Position numbers and translations under genes: made by a program
DNA from: Thiobacillus sp.
Lineage (GTDB): Bacteria; Pseudomonadota; Gammaproteobacteria; Burkholderiales; Thiobacillaceae
Assembly: GCF_030696885.1 (NCBI RefSeq)
Contig: NZ_JAUYRI010000005.1
Span: 62,001-126,000 of the forward strand
DNA length: 64,000 nt
Reading direction: 5' to 3'
The notes under the pieces: model-generated
What the model was told of the DNA's origin: nothing
What the model saw: only the letters and a program-made list of their open reading frames with translations
Database searches by the model: none
In this document: positions 56,217 to 64,000 of the stretch, piece after piece
How the letters are laid out: the number at the start of each line of letters is the position of its first letter
How positions within the stretch are numbered: the first letter of the stretch is position 1

Positions 56217-57158
56217 ATGTCCGCCCCCAGCCTGCCTCCCGCCATTTTCCTGATGGGCCCGACCGCGTCGGGCAAGACCGCGCTGGCGGTGAGTCTGGTC
56301 GAGCGTTTTCCGCTGGAAATCATCAGCGTCGACTCGGCGCTGGTGTACCGCGGCATGGACATCGGCACCGCCAAGCCCGACGCCGCCACGCTGGCGCGCG
56401 CGCCGCACCATCTACTGGATATCCGCGACCCCACCGACGCCTATTCGGCAGCCGCGTTCCGCGACGATGCGCTGGCGCTGATGGTCGACATCGTCGCGCG
56501 CGGGCGCGTGCCGCTGCTGGTGGGCGGCACCATGCTGTACTTCCGCGCGCTGCTGCAGGGCCTGGACGACCTGCCGCGTGCCGACGCGGCGCTGCGCAAG
56601 CAGCTGGAAGCCGAGGCCGCGGCCCGTGGCTGGCCCGCGCTGCACGCCGAGCTGGCCGGGATCGATCCGGAAACCGCTGCCCGGCTGGCGCCGAACGATT
56701 CCCAGCGCATCGGCCGCGCACTGGAAATCTTTCGCCTCAGCGGCAAGCCCATGTCCGCGCTGCTCGACCGTACCCAGGCCGACTTGCCCTACCGCGTGCT
56801 GCAGCTCGCGCTGATCCCGTCCGACCGCGCCGTTCTGCACCAGCGCATTGCCGAGCGTTTCGATGCCATGCTGGCCGAAGGCCTGCTCGACGAAGTGAAG
56901 GTGCTGCGTCAGGCCTTTGCGCTGACCCCCGACCTGCCGGCGATGCGCGCCGTTGGCTACCGTCAGGCCTGGGCCCACCTCGACGGTGAAATCTCGCTGG
57001 ATGAACTGCGCGAAACGGGCATCGCCGCCACCCGCCAGCTCGCCAAGCGCCAGCTCACCTGGCTGCGCTCATGGCCGGATGCGGTGGCGCTGGATTGTCT
57101 GGCGGAGGATCTGGAAGCGCAGGCGACGACGCGGGTGGCGCGCCATTTGAAGGCCTGA
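56217..57158 (+). CDS. miaA: tRNA dimethylallyltransferase
   Basis: MiaA isopentenylates A37 of tRNAs reading UNN codons. The 313 residues contain the P-loop [16 protein letters not shown] (about 12-27), [40 protein letters not shown], [24 protein letters not shown] and [14 protein letters not shown] with [16 protein letters not shown]. It stands alone from mutL, separated by about 2.3 kb, whereas mutL-miaA-hfq is one cluster in many proteobacteria. Confidence 0.96.
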   Translation: MSAPSLPPAIFLMGPTASGKTALAVSLVERFPLEIISVDSALVYRGMDIGTAKPDAATLARAPHHLLDIRDPTDAYSAAAFRDDALALMVDIVARGRVPLLVGGTMLYFRALLQGLDDLPRADAALRKQLEAEAAARGWPALHAELAGIDPETAARLAPNDSQRIGRALEIFRLSGKPMSALLDRTQADLPYRVLQLALIPSDRAVLHQRIAERFDAMLAEGLLDEVKVLRQAFALTPDLPAMRAVGYRQAWAHLDGEISLDELRETGIAATRQLAKRQLTWLRSWPDAVALDCLAEDLEAQATTRVARHLKA

Positions 57159-57164
57159 GCGGCC

Positions 57165-58520
57165 TTAATCCTTGCTGGTTGAATCGATCGTGGCGCGGGC
57201 CTGTCCGCGGTGGAAACGGATGCCGATTCTTTCGCCGGCATTCAGCGCTGAAGCATCCTGCACCACTGCGCCGTTGTCCTGCAGCACGATGCTGTAGCCG
57301 CGCGCCAGCACGCCTTCCGGGTTGAGGTGGGCGAGGCTGCTGGCGTAGCGGTCCAGCGTGAGTTGACGCTGACCGAGGCCACCCGCGACCGCGCGTCGGG
57401 TGCGCAGGCCCAGCGCGTCCAGGCGCTGCTGGTCGCGCCGGATGACGTGGATCGGCGTCACCAGCCGCTGACTCAGCCGCGCGATGCGCAGCTGGCCGCT
57501 CGCCAGGCGCGTGCTGGCGGCGTGGCGCAGGCGCTGTGCCAGCTGGGTGAGTTCGGTCCGGCGGCGACGCAACTGCTCGGCCGGGTGGACCAGGCGGCGT
57601 GCCAGGTAATCCAGGCGCTGCATCTCAGTCTGTTGCCGGCGCACAAGATGCTGCTGCAGCCGGCGTGCCAGCTGCTCCAGCTGCATCAGCAGTTCGGCGC
57701 GCACCGGGCTGGCAAGTTCGGCCGCCGCGGTCGGCGTCGGTGCGCGCAGGTCGGCGGCAAAGTCGGCCAGGGTGAAATCGGTCTCGTGGCCGACCCCGCT
57801 CACCACCGGCATCGGGCTTGCCGCGATCGCACGCGCCACCGACTCGTCGTTGAACGCCCACAGGTCTTCCAGCGAACCGCCGCCGCGGCACACCAGCAGC
57901 ACGTCGCATTCGGCACGCGCGCCGGCGGTGCGGATTGCGGCGGCGATCTGCGCGCCGGCGCCGGCGCCCTGCACCGGGGTGGGGTAGAGGATCACCGGCA
58001 GGCCCGGCATGCGGCGCGCCAGCGCAGTCAGCACGTCGTGCAGCGCCGCCGCCTGCGGCGAGGTGACGATGCCGATGGCGCGCGGAAAACGGGGCAGGGC
58101 GCGCTTATTCGCCGGGTCGAACAGGCCTTCGGCGTCGAGCTTGGCTTTCAGCTTGAGGAAGGCTTCGTACAACCGCCCGGCGCCGGCGCGGCGGATCTGC
58201 TCGGCACCGAGCTGAAATTCGCCGCGCGCCTCGTACAGCGAGGGCAGGGCGCGGATTTCGACATGATCGCCGTTGGCCGGGGTGAAATCGGCGAACTGGT
58301 TGCGGCCGCGAAACATCACGCAGCGCACCTGCGCGGTGGCGTCCTTCAGCGAGAAATACCAGTGGCCGGAGGCGGCGCGCATGAAGTTGGACACTTCGCC
58401 TTCCACCCACAGCAAGGGCAATTGCGACTCGAGTGCGCGGCGCGCCATGCGGTTGAGCTCGCTGACGGTGAGCACGGGCAGGGCCGCAGGGCTGCCGGGA
58501 AGGTCGTCCGAAAATTCCAT
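57165..58520 (-). CDS. xseA: exodeoxyribonuclease VII large subunit
   Basis: XseA is the catalytic subunit of ExoVII. From ATG 58520 it has 451 residues: an OB-fold at about 15-110 ([44 protein letters not shown]), the Exonuc_VII_L domain with [35 protein letters not shown] and [30 protein letters not shown], a long coiled coil, and a C-terminal [17 protein letters not shown] segment. The upstream in-frame start at 58568 would add 16 unusual residues. The small subunit xseB is not in this window. Confidence 0.95.
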   Translation of the reverse strand: MEFSDDLPGSPAALPVLTVSELNRMARRALESQLPLLWVEGEVSNFMRAASGHWYFSLKDATAQVRCVMFRGRNQFADFTPANGDHVEIRALPSLYEARGEFQLGAEQIRRAGAGRLYEAFLKLKAKLDAEGLFDPANKRALPRFPRAIGIVTSPQAAALHDVLTALARRMPGLPVILYPTPVQGAGAGAQIAAAIRTAGARAECDVLLVCRGGGSLEDLWAFNDESVARAIAASPMPVVSGVGHETDFTLADFAADLRAPTPTAAAELASPVRAELLMQLEQLARRLQQHLVRRQQTEMQRLDYLARRLVHPAEQLRRRRTELTQLAQRLRHAASTRLASGQLRIARLSQRLVTPIHVIRRDQQRLDALGLRTRRAVAGGLGQRQLTLDRYASSLAHLNPEGVLARGYSIVLQDNGAVVQDASALNAGERIGIRFHRGQARATIDSTSKD

Positions 58521-58859
58521 GGCGCCGAGGATAACGGGTTCGCGCCGGCATGCTTCATGCACAGTCACGGTTTCGCCATAAAAATTATTTTGATCACCCT
58601 ATTGACGATAGTCGTGTTTTTATAAGCCCTTGATACTTATACAAAAACCGGATTGGCTACTTTTTGTGCCGAAACGGTTTTCCCTTTGTGGCCGGGCCTT
58701 TAGGGCATGCGGTTGGCAGTTCCTCACAGACTTATCCACACGAATTGTGGAGAAGTCGATGGCTCTGCGAAATCTGCTGCTGCCGACAATTCGTGCTTGC
58801 CCAAACCTGCACGCGGGGGCTACATTTCGCCTGGTGTTTTCAATGTGGAGTGGTATTCA
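58521..58859. other. 339-bp divergent spacer between xseA and exbB
   Basis: Both genes' promoters should lie here. The first 120 bases from xseA are AT-rich with several TATA-like steps but no clear pair. A 10-bp inverted repeat with a DnaA box lies at 58731-58755, followed by a possible small ORF (58759-58866) running into exbB. Confidence 0.5.
58731..58755. promoter_or_regulatory. inverted repeat with one perfect and one near DnaA box
   Basis: TTATCCACA (58732-58740) is an exact DnaA box. TGTGGAGAA (58746-58754) on the other strand reads TTCTCCACA, one mismatch. Together they make a 10-bp inverted repeat with a 5-base loop and one mispair. It may be a DnaA-responsive operator or only an mRNA hairpin. 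Two boxes do not make an origin. Confidence 0.45.
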
Positions 58860-58866
58860 GTGTTAG
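58759..58866 (+). CDS. possible 35-residue upstream ORF overlapping exbB
   Basis: An ATG at 58759, three bases after GGAGAAG, opens 35 codons (MALRNLLLPTIRACPNLHAG...) that end at a TAG inside the first codons of exbB. It could couple translation to exbB, whose own GTG has GGAG at 9 bases. No homology is recognised and chance is quite possible. Confidence 0.28.
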   Translation: MALRNLLLPTIRACPNLHAGATFRLVFSMWSGIQC

Positions 58867-59465
58867 CCATCATCGAGGCGGCCGGTTGGCCGATCTGGCC
58901 GTTGATCCTGGCGTCGGTCATTGCCGTCGCCATCATCATCGAGCGTGCCTACAGCCTGCGCATCTCGGAAGTGGCGCCCGCCGGCCTGCTGCTGGACACG
59001 GTCAAGCGCTATCAGGAACGCGGTGTCACCCAGGAGCTGGTGACCCAGCTGGCCGAGGGGTCGCCGATGGGCCGGATTTTCGCGACCGCGCTGAAAAACG
59101 CGCACAATTCGCGCGAGGTGATGAAGGAATCGATCGAGGAATCCGGCCGTGCCGTCACCCATGAGCTCGATCGTTTTCTCACTTCGCTCGGCACCATTGC
59201 CAGCATGGCGCCGCTCCTGGGCCTGCTCGGCACCGTGATCGGCATGATCGAAATCTTCGGCGCGCAGACCTCCACCGGCACCAACCCCGGCCAACTGGCG
59301 CACGGCATTTCGATCGCGCTGTACAACACCGCCTTCGGCCTGATCGTGGCGATCCCGGCGATGATCTTCTACCGCTACTTCCGCAACAAGGTGGAATCGC
59401 TGGTGGTCGACATGGAACAGCAGGCGATCAAGCTGGTGGAGATCGTCCACGGCGAGCGGAAATAA
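58860..59465 (+). CDS. exbB: ExbB/TolQ-type proton channel subunit
   Basis: The 201-residue protein begins LAIIEAAGWPIWPLILASVIAVAIIIERAYSLR, a first TM helix. Two more follow in FLTSLGTIASMAPLLGLLGTVIGMIEIF and GISIALYNTAFGLIVAIPAMIFYRYF, with the MotA/TolQ/ExbB channel Thr/Gly pattern. It uses the proton motive force to energise TonB-dependent uptake, or possibly a Tol-like or LPS-related function, because it lies in the lpxK-kdsB operon. GTG 58860 is chosen with GGAG upstream. GTG 58845 is an alternative. Confidence 0.9.
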   Translation: MLAIIEAAGWPIWPLILASVIAVAIIIERAYSLRISEVAPAGLLLDTVKRYQERGVTQELVTQLAEGSPMGRIFATALKNAHNSREVMKESIEESGRAVTHELDRFLTSLGTIASMAPLLGLLGTVIGMIEIFGAQTSTGTNPGQLAHGISIALYNTAFGLIVAIPAMIFYRYFRNKVESLVVDMEQQAIKLVEIVHGERK

Positions 59466-59474
59466 ATCAGTCTT

Positions 59475-59891
59475 ATGAACTTCAGACGTGGCCGCCGCGA
59501 AGACTATCCGGAAATCAACCTGATTCCGTTCATCGACATCCTGCTCGTCATCGTGATTTTCCTGGCGGTGACGACCACTTACGCGCGCTTTGCCGAACTC
59601 AAGATCAACCTGCCCACCAGCAGTGCCGAGCAGACGCCCAGCCCGCCCAAGCAGATCGAAGTCGCCGTCGCCGAAAACGGCCGCTACCAGATCGACAACA
59701 TGGCCATCGGCGATGCCTCGGTCGAGGAACTGGCCGCCGCGCTGCAAAAGGCCGCCGGCTCGCTGTCCGAGCCGGTGGTGGTGATCAACGCTGATGCGCG
59801 GGCCGCGCATCAGTCGGTGGTGAACGTGATGGAAGCGGCGCGCCGGGTCGGGCTGTCCCGCATTACCTTCGCCACCCAAACCGCCCCCTAA
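59475..59891 (+). CDS. exbD: ExbD/TolR-type biopolymer transport protein
   Basis: The 138-residue protein has one TM helix with the essential Asp in EINLIPFIDILLVIVIFLAVTTTY at about 12-35, then a periplasmic domain (LPTSSAEQTPSPPKQIEVAVAENGRYQIDNMAIGD, VVINADARAAHQSVVNVMEAARRVGLSRITFAT). It forms the proton-driven motor with ExbB. There is no tonB here. exbB-exbD-lpxK-ycaR-kdsB is a widespread betaproteobacterial order. Confidence 0.92.
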   Translation: MNFRRGRREDYPEINLIPFIDILLVIVIFLAVTTTYARFAELKINLPTSSAEQTPSPPKQIEVAVAENGRYQIDNMAIGDASVEELAAALQKAAGSLSEPVVVINADARAAHQSVVNVMEAARRVGLSRITFATQTAP

Positions 59892-59902
59892 GCGGGCCAC
59901 GC

Positions 59903-60886
59903 ATGCTGTCCGTGCAAACACTGTGGGCGCGCACCGGCGTGCTCACCCTGCTGCTGCTTCCTTTCTCCGCCGTGTTCGCCGCCGTATCCGGGCTGCGCCG
60001 CCTGGCGTATCGGCGCGGCTGGCTGGCCTCGGTGGCGGTAGGCGTGCCGGTGATCGTGGTCGGCAACCTTACTGCCGGTGGCAGCGGCAAAACCCCGCTG
60101 GTGATCTGGCTGGTGCAGCAGTTACGCGCCCGCGGCCATCGCCCCGGCGTGGTCAGCCGCGGCTACGGCGGCGCCGCCCGCGGCTGCGTCGAGGTGATGC
60201 CCGACAGCGCCGCCGCCGAAGTGGGCGACGAGCCGCTGCTGATCCGCACCAAGGCGGATGTGCCGGTGGTGGTGGGGCGCGACCGGGTGGCGGCGGCGCG
60301 CACCCTGCTGTCCCGTCATCCCGGCGTCGACGTGATCGTGTCCGACGACGGCCTGCAGCATTACCGCTTGCAGCGCGACCTCGAACTGGCGGTGATCGAC
60401 GCGGCGAGCGGGCTCGGCAACGGCTGGCCGCTGCCGGCCGGACCGCTGCGCGAACCGCCCAGCCGCCTCGCCCGCGTCGATGCCGTCGTCCAGGTGGTGC
60501 GCGGCACCGCCGTGCCGCGCCCCCTCGAAGGCGCTTGGCGCGCCGACTACCGCGCAGGCCTTGCCTATCGCCTGCAGGCGCCGCAGCACAAAGTTGCGCT
60601 GCACGAACTGCCGCAACACGACTGGATTGCCGCCACCGGAATCGGCCGGCCGCAGGGTTTCTTCGATATGCTGGCCGCGCAGGGCATCCGTTTCAGTCCG
60701 CGCGCCTTTGCCGACCATCATGCTTTTCAGGCCGGTGATCTGCCGACCGACGCTGCCGTGCTGATGACGGAAAAAGACGCGGTAAAATGCCGGACGATCG
60801 CAGGAGCGAACTGGTGGGCGGTGGAACTCGACGTTGCCCCCGAAGCCGGTTTCATGGACTGGTTGGACGCACGCCTCAAACGATAA
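59903..60886 (+). CDS. lpxK: tetraacyldisaccharide 4'-kinase
   Basis: LpxK phosphorylates the lipid A precursor at the inner membrane. The 327 residues start with a membrane-associated segment (GVLTLLLLPFSAVFAAVSGLRRLAYRRGWL), then the P-loop VIVVGNLTAGGSGKTPLVIWLVQQL (about 50-75), VSRGYGGAARGCVEVM, VGDEPLLIRTKADVPVVVGRDRVAAARTL, VIVSDDGLQHYRL (catalytic Asp/His) and VLMTEKDAVKC. It follows exbD by 11 bases. Confidence 0.95.
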   Translation: MLSVQTLWARTGVLTLLLLPFSAVFAAVSGLRRLAYRRGWLASVAVGVPVIVVGNLTAGGSGKTPLVIWLVQQLRARGHRPGVVSRGYGGAARGCVEVMPDSAAAEVGDEPLLIRTKADVPVVVGRDRVAAARTLLSRHPGVDVIVSDDGLQHYRLQRDLELAVIDAASGLGNGWPLPAGPLREPPSRLARVDAVVQVVRGTAVPRPLEGAWRADYRAGLAYRLQAPQHKVALHELPQHDWIAATGIGRPQGFFDMLAAQGIRFSPRAFADHHAFQAGDLPTDAAVLMTEKDAVKCRTIAGANWWAVELDVAPEAGFMDWLDARLKR

Positions 60887-60915
60887 CAATCCGGGCGCGC
60901 GCGAAGGAGGGAACG

Positions 60916-62031
60916 ATGGGAAAGCCATACACAGACTGGAGCGACCGCCGCCATCCGTGCCGCTGGGAATCGATCGAGGGCGAGGCCGGCTTCTGGATGC
61001 CCGACCGCTCCGAAATCGTCACACAGTTCTTCACCCGCTATCTGTTCTTCTCGCTGGCAGTGATCTATTTCTCCACGCTGGAGAGCGTGCCCTCGGTGCT
61101 GTTCACCATCGAGCAGCTGCTGATTGCGCTAGGCGTTTATTTCCTCTTCAACACCTGGTTTTTCAGGCAGGCGCTACAGGGCGTCACGCTGCTGAATATC
61201 CGCAGCGCAATGACCGCCGACCTGATCATCGTCGCCCTGTGCGTGATCCACGACCCCAATCCGATTCCGCCGTCGGCGCTGGCCTTTTTGATGGTGCTGC
61301 TCGGCAACGGCATGCGCTACGGCATGCGCCTGTTTGCCGAAGTGCTGGGCGGCGCCTTCATCGGCATGGCGCTGTCCTTTGCCATGCGCTACCGCATCGG
61401 CGGTTTCGAAATCAGCGCCGGCGACGTGTTCTTCGGCGTGTTCTGGGTCAGCCTGGCCTTGTATGCCTACATCCTGATGGGGCGCATCGAAAGCCAGCGC
61501 AGCCAGCTCGACTACCGCAGCCGTTTCGACACGCTCACGGGCCTGCTCAACCGCCACGGTCTGCTGGCGGCGGCCGACCGCATTTTCGACAAGGCGAATC
61601 CCGACGTGCCGGTCACCGTGCTGTTTGCCGACCTCAACCAGTTCAAGGCCGTCAACGACCGCTATGGTCATGGCGTCGGCGACCGCGTGCTGGCCGAGTT
61701 CGGGCAGATCTTCAGCGAATCGGCCGAAATGGGCGTGTGCGGACGCTGGGGCGGCGACGAATTCGTCGCCATCCTGCCGCAGCGGAACGAGGCGGACATG
61801 CAGCAGATTTTCGACCGCATCGAGACGCGCACCCAGGCCTGGAGCAACAGCAACGGCCTGCCGATGGCGGTGAGCCTCGGCACCAGCCAGGCGCCGCAGG
61901 ACGGCCATGATCTCAACACGCTGCTCTCGGTTGCCGACATCCATCTCTACAAGAGCAAATCGCAGCAGCCGGAAACGGACGCTGCCCCCGCGTTTTACAG
62001 GACCCTGACGAATGAACCCGAAGCTACTTGA
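60916..62031 (+). CDS. membrane-bound diguanylate cyclase (GGDEF)
   Basis: AAGGAGG five bases before ATG 60916 gives 371 residues. Five to six TM helices span about 40-195 ([14 protein letters not shown] to [17 protein letters not shown]). The GGDEF domain is at about 205-355: [52 protein letters not shown] and the active site [12 protein letters not shown]. The inhibitory RxxD site five residues before GGDEF is absent, so product feedback is not expected. It sits between lpxK and ycaR and overlaps ycaR by 20 bases. Confidence 0.93.
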   Translation: MGKPYTDWSDRRHPCRWESIEGEAGFWMPDRSEIVTQFFTRYLFFSLAVIYFSTLESVPSVLFTIEQLLIALGVYFLFNTWFFRQALQGVTLLNIRSAMTADLIIVALCVIHDPNPIPPSALAFLMVLLGNGMRYGMRLFAEVLGGAFIGMALSFAMRYRIGGFEISAGDVFFGVFWVSLALYAYILMGRIESQRSQLDYRSRFDTLTGLLNRHGLLAAADRIFDKANPDVPVTVLFADLNQFKAVNDRYGHGVGDRVLAEFGQIFSESAEMGVCGRWGGDEFVAILPQRNEADMQQIFDRIETRTQAWSNSNGLPMAVSLGTSQAPQDGHDLNTLLSVADIHLYKSKSQQPETDAAPAFYRTLTNEPEAT

Positions 62032-62197
62032 TATCCTTGTCTGTCCGGTCTGCAAGGGTCCCCTCGACTGGAAAAAACCCGCGCAGGAACTGGTCTGCCG
62101 GGCCTGCCGCCTGGCCTATCCCATTCGCGACGACATCCCGGTGATGCTGCCGGAAGAAGCGCGCACACTGAATCCAGACGAAATCCACGGCAGCTGA
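62012..62197 (+). CDS. ycaR: Trm112/YcaR-family small zinc-ribbon-like protein
   Basis: The 61-residue protein reads [20 protein letters not shown], then [26 protein letters not shown]. Two CxxC pairs form a zinc-ribbon-like site. Trm112 proteins activate methyltransferases in eukaryotes; in bacteria the gene lies between lpxK and kdsB and its role is unknown. Its start is inside the diguanylate cyclase gene, and it ends two bases before kdsB. Confidence 0.92.
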   Translation: MNPKLLDILVCPVCKGPLDWKKPAQELVCRACRLAYPIRDDIPVMLPEEARTLNPDEIHGS

Positions 62198-62199
62198 GC

Positions 62200-62958
62200 A
62201 TGCATTTCAGCGTCGTCATTCCCGCGCGCTATGCATCGAGTCGACTGCCGGGCAAGCCGCTGGCCGACATCGGCGGGCGGCCGATGGTGCTGCATGTGCT
62301 CGATCGCGCGCTGCAGGCGGGGGCCGAGTCGGTCGTTGTCGCCACAGATGACGTGCGCGTGCAGCAGGCGGTCGAGGCCGCCGGCCACCGCGCGCTGATG
62401 ACCTCGCCCGATCACCAGTCCGGCACCGAGCGCCTGGTCGAGGTGGCCGAAACCCTCGGCTGGGCGGACGACACGCTGGTGGTCAACGTGCAGGGCGACG
62501 AGCCGCTGATCGATCCCGACCTCATCCGCGAAGCGGCGCGGCAACTGATTCTGCACGACGACGCGGTGATGGCCACGCTGGCGCATCCGATCCACGACCA
62601 CGCCGACTTCATCAATCCCAACGTCGTCAAGGTCGTCGCCGACGAGGCCGGCTACGCGCTGTATTTCAGCCGCGCGCCGGTGCCGTGGCCGCGTGACGCC
62701 TTTGCCGACCGGCAGCCGATGCCGCACGAATTCGGCGCGCTCCGCCACATCGGCCTGTATGCCTACCGCGCCGGTTTCCTACGCACCTATGCCAGTCTTG
62801 CCAGCTCGCCGCTGGAGCGTCATGAAATGCTGGAACAGCTGCGCGTGCTGTGGCACGGTTACCGCATCAGCCTCGGCATCACGCCCATGGCGCCGGCTCC
62901 CGGCGTCGATACGCCGGAAGACCTGGCACGCGTGCGCAGCCTGTTTGCCGCGGCATAG
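62200..62958 (+). CDS. kdsB: CMP-KDO synthetase
   Basis: KdsB activates 3-deoxy-D-manno-octulosonate with CTP for lipopolysaccharide inner core. The 252 residues begin with the nucleotide motif [91 protein letters not shown] and KRHxGLYAYR-like [20 protein letters not shown] follow. It completes an LPS block with lpxK. Confidence 0.95.
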   Translation: MHFSVVIPARYASSRLPGKPLADIGGRPMVLHVLDRALQAGAESVVVATDDVRVQQAVEAAGHRALMTSPDHQSGTERLVEVAETLGWADDTLVVNVQGDEPLIDPDLIREAARQLILHDDAVMATLAHPIHDHADFINPNVVKVVADEAGYALYFSRAPVPWPRDAFADRQPMPHEFGALRHIGLYAYRAGFLRTYASLASSPLERHEMLEQLRVLWHGYRISLGITPMAPAPGVDTPEDLARVRSLFAAA

Positions 62959-63024
62959 CAGCCGCTTGAATCCCCCAATAAAAATTTTTAAGTGTTGCTC
63001 GCATCGCGCTTGGCTTAGGCTTAG

Positions 63025-63717
<693 letters not shown>

Positions 63718-63750
63718 TCGGGACAGCGTTAATCTTCACGCCAGACCGCC

Positions 63751-64000
63751 ATGCCGCAGCAGATTCATCCGATGACCGACACCGAACGCTGGATCGTGAC
63801 CGGCGCGGTGAAGGAACGCTACGGCAAGGCGGTCGAGATCCAGGATGTCGAAACCGAAATCCGCCTGCATATCGACGACCGCGAACTGACCCTGTGCCCG
63901 GGCTTCTACTGGAACGAGCGCGGCTGTCATTTCGTGTTGTCCAAAACCGGTGACTCGCGCTATCGCAGCATGTTCTTCTACCGCATCCGCGACCGCTTCG
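63751..64000 (+). CDS. unrecognised protein, 5' part only (runs off right edge)
   Basis: An ATG at 63751 opens a frame unbroken to the window edge (83 codons). An ATG at 63772 is an alternative. The sequence (RWIVTGAVKERYGKAVEIQDVETEIRLHIDDRELTLCPGFYWNERGCHFVLSKTGDSRYRSMFFYRIRDRF in part) is mixed hydrophilic and beta-rich. It has codon usage like its neighbours, so it is probably a real gene. I recognise no family. Confidence 0.62.
   Translation, partial: MPQQIHPMTDTERWIVTGAVKERYGKAVEIQDVETEIRLHIDDRELTLCPGFYWNERGCHFVLSKTGDSRYRSMFFYRIRDRF

Noticed and set aside
58731-58755. DnaA-box pair as a replication origin
   Set aside because: There are only two boxes, no AT-rich unwinding element arrangement, and no dnaA, dnaN or gidA near.

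Overview
The window is a gene-dense, high-GC stretch of a bacterial chromosome. Product types and gene order point to a betaproteobacterium, probably near Thiobacillus or other Hydrogenophilales/Nitrosomonadales. That placement is an inference from synteny: yceD-rpmF-plsX-fabHDG-acpP-fabF-pabBC-mltG-tmk-holB-pilZ-tatD, grpE-dnaK-dnaJ, yciB-yciI-bolA-ppiC, and exbBD-lpxK-ycaR-kdsB-adk. I see no insertion sequence, prophage, integron or CRISPR array. Nearly everything is core housekeeping, so the unusual signals are small: repeats, regulatory boxes, fusions and altered active sites.

Layout. 1-5.9 kb: a Y-family DNA polymerase running off the left edge with a perfect LexA box, a YihY-cyclic-nucleotide-binding fusion, an aspartate aminotransferase, uvrB and a small tyrosine phosphatase. 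6-12.1 kb: rne, facing away from an rluC/HAD/Rieske/sppA/rof operon in which each gene overlaps the next. 12.1-16.7 kb (minus): an RsmI-like methyltransferase, a Maf pyrophosphatase and a two-subunit biotin carboxylase/carboxyltransferase. 16.7-29 kb (plus): a long fatty-acid, folate, dTMP and DNA-polymerase operon starting from a near-consensus sigma-70 promoter. 29-34.4 kb (minus): tcdA, a GlcG-like periplasmic protein and dnaJ/dnaK/grpE, with two sigma-32-type promoters. 34.6-38 kb: tRNA-Ser(GGA) and a three-gene polyprenyl-sugar cassette. 38-44 kb: a variant Hfq, ppiC, bolA, yciI and yciB (minus), then a PHP phosphoesterase, a YciO-like protein, an M50 protease and trpS (plus). 44-50 kb: an MCP, a histidine phosphatase, arfB, murI, a small CDF-like transporter and queG. 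50-55 kb: tsaE, amiC, hemerythrin and mutL, then a two-gene unit with IscR-like boxes. 55-64 kb: class I aldolase, miaA, xseA, exbBD, lpxK, a diguanylate cyclase, ycaR, kdsB, adk and an unknown partial gene.

The most unusual signals are these. (1) Four arrays of degenerate 7-bp repeats (28.1, 31.7, 42.7 and 53.2 kb), each with its own consensus but the same period. One lies inside the mutL linker, where gain or loss of a unit would shift the frame, and one occupies the place of the trpS Shine-Dalgarno. (2) Two boxes resembling the IscR type-1 site, upstream of an S24-fold protein whose catalytic Lys appears to be Arg and of a conserved protein of unknown function. (3) Fusions, insertions and substitutions in otherwise standard loci: the YihY-CNB fusion, a diguanylate cyclase inside the lpxK-kdsB operon, a PabB with Ala at the nucleophile-Lys position, and an Hfq with two extra residues in a loop.
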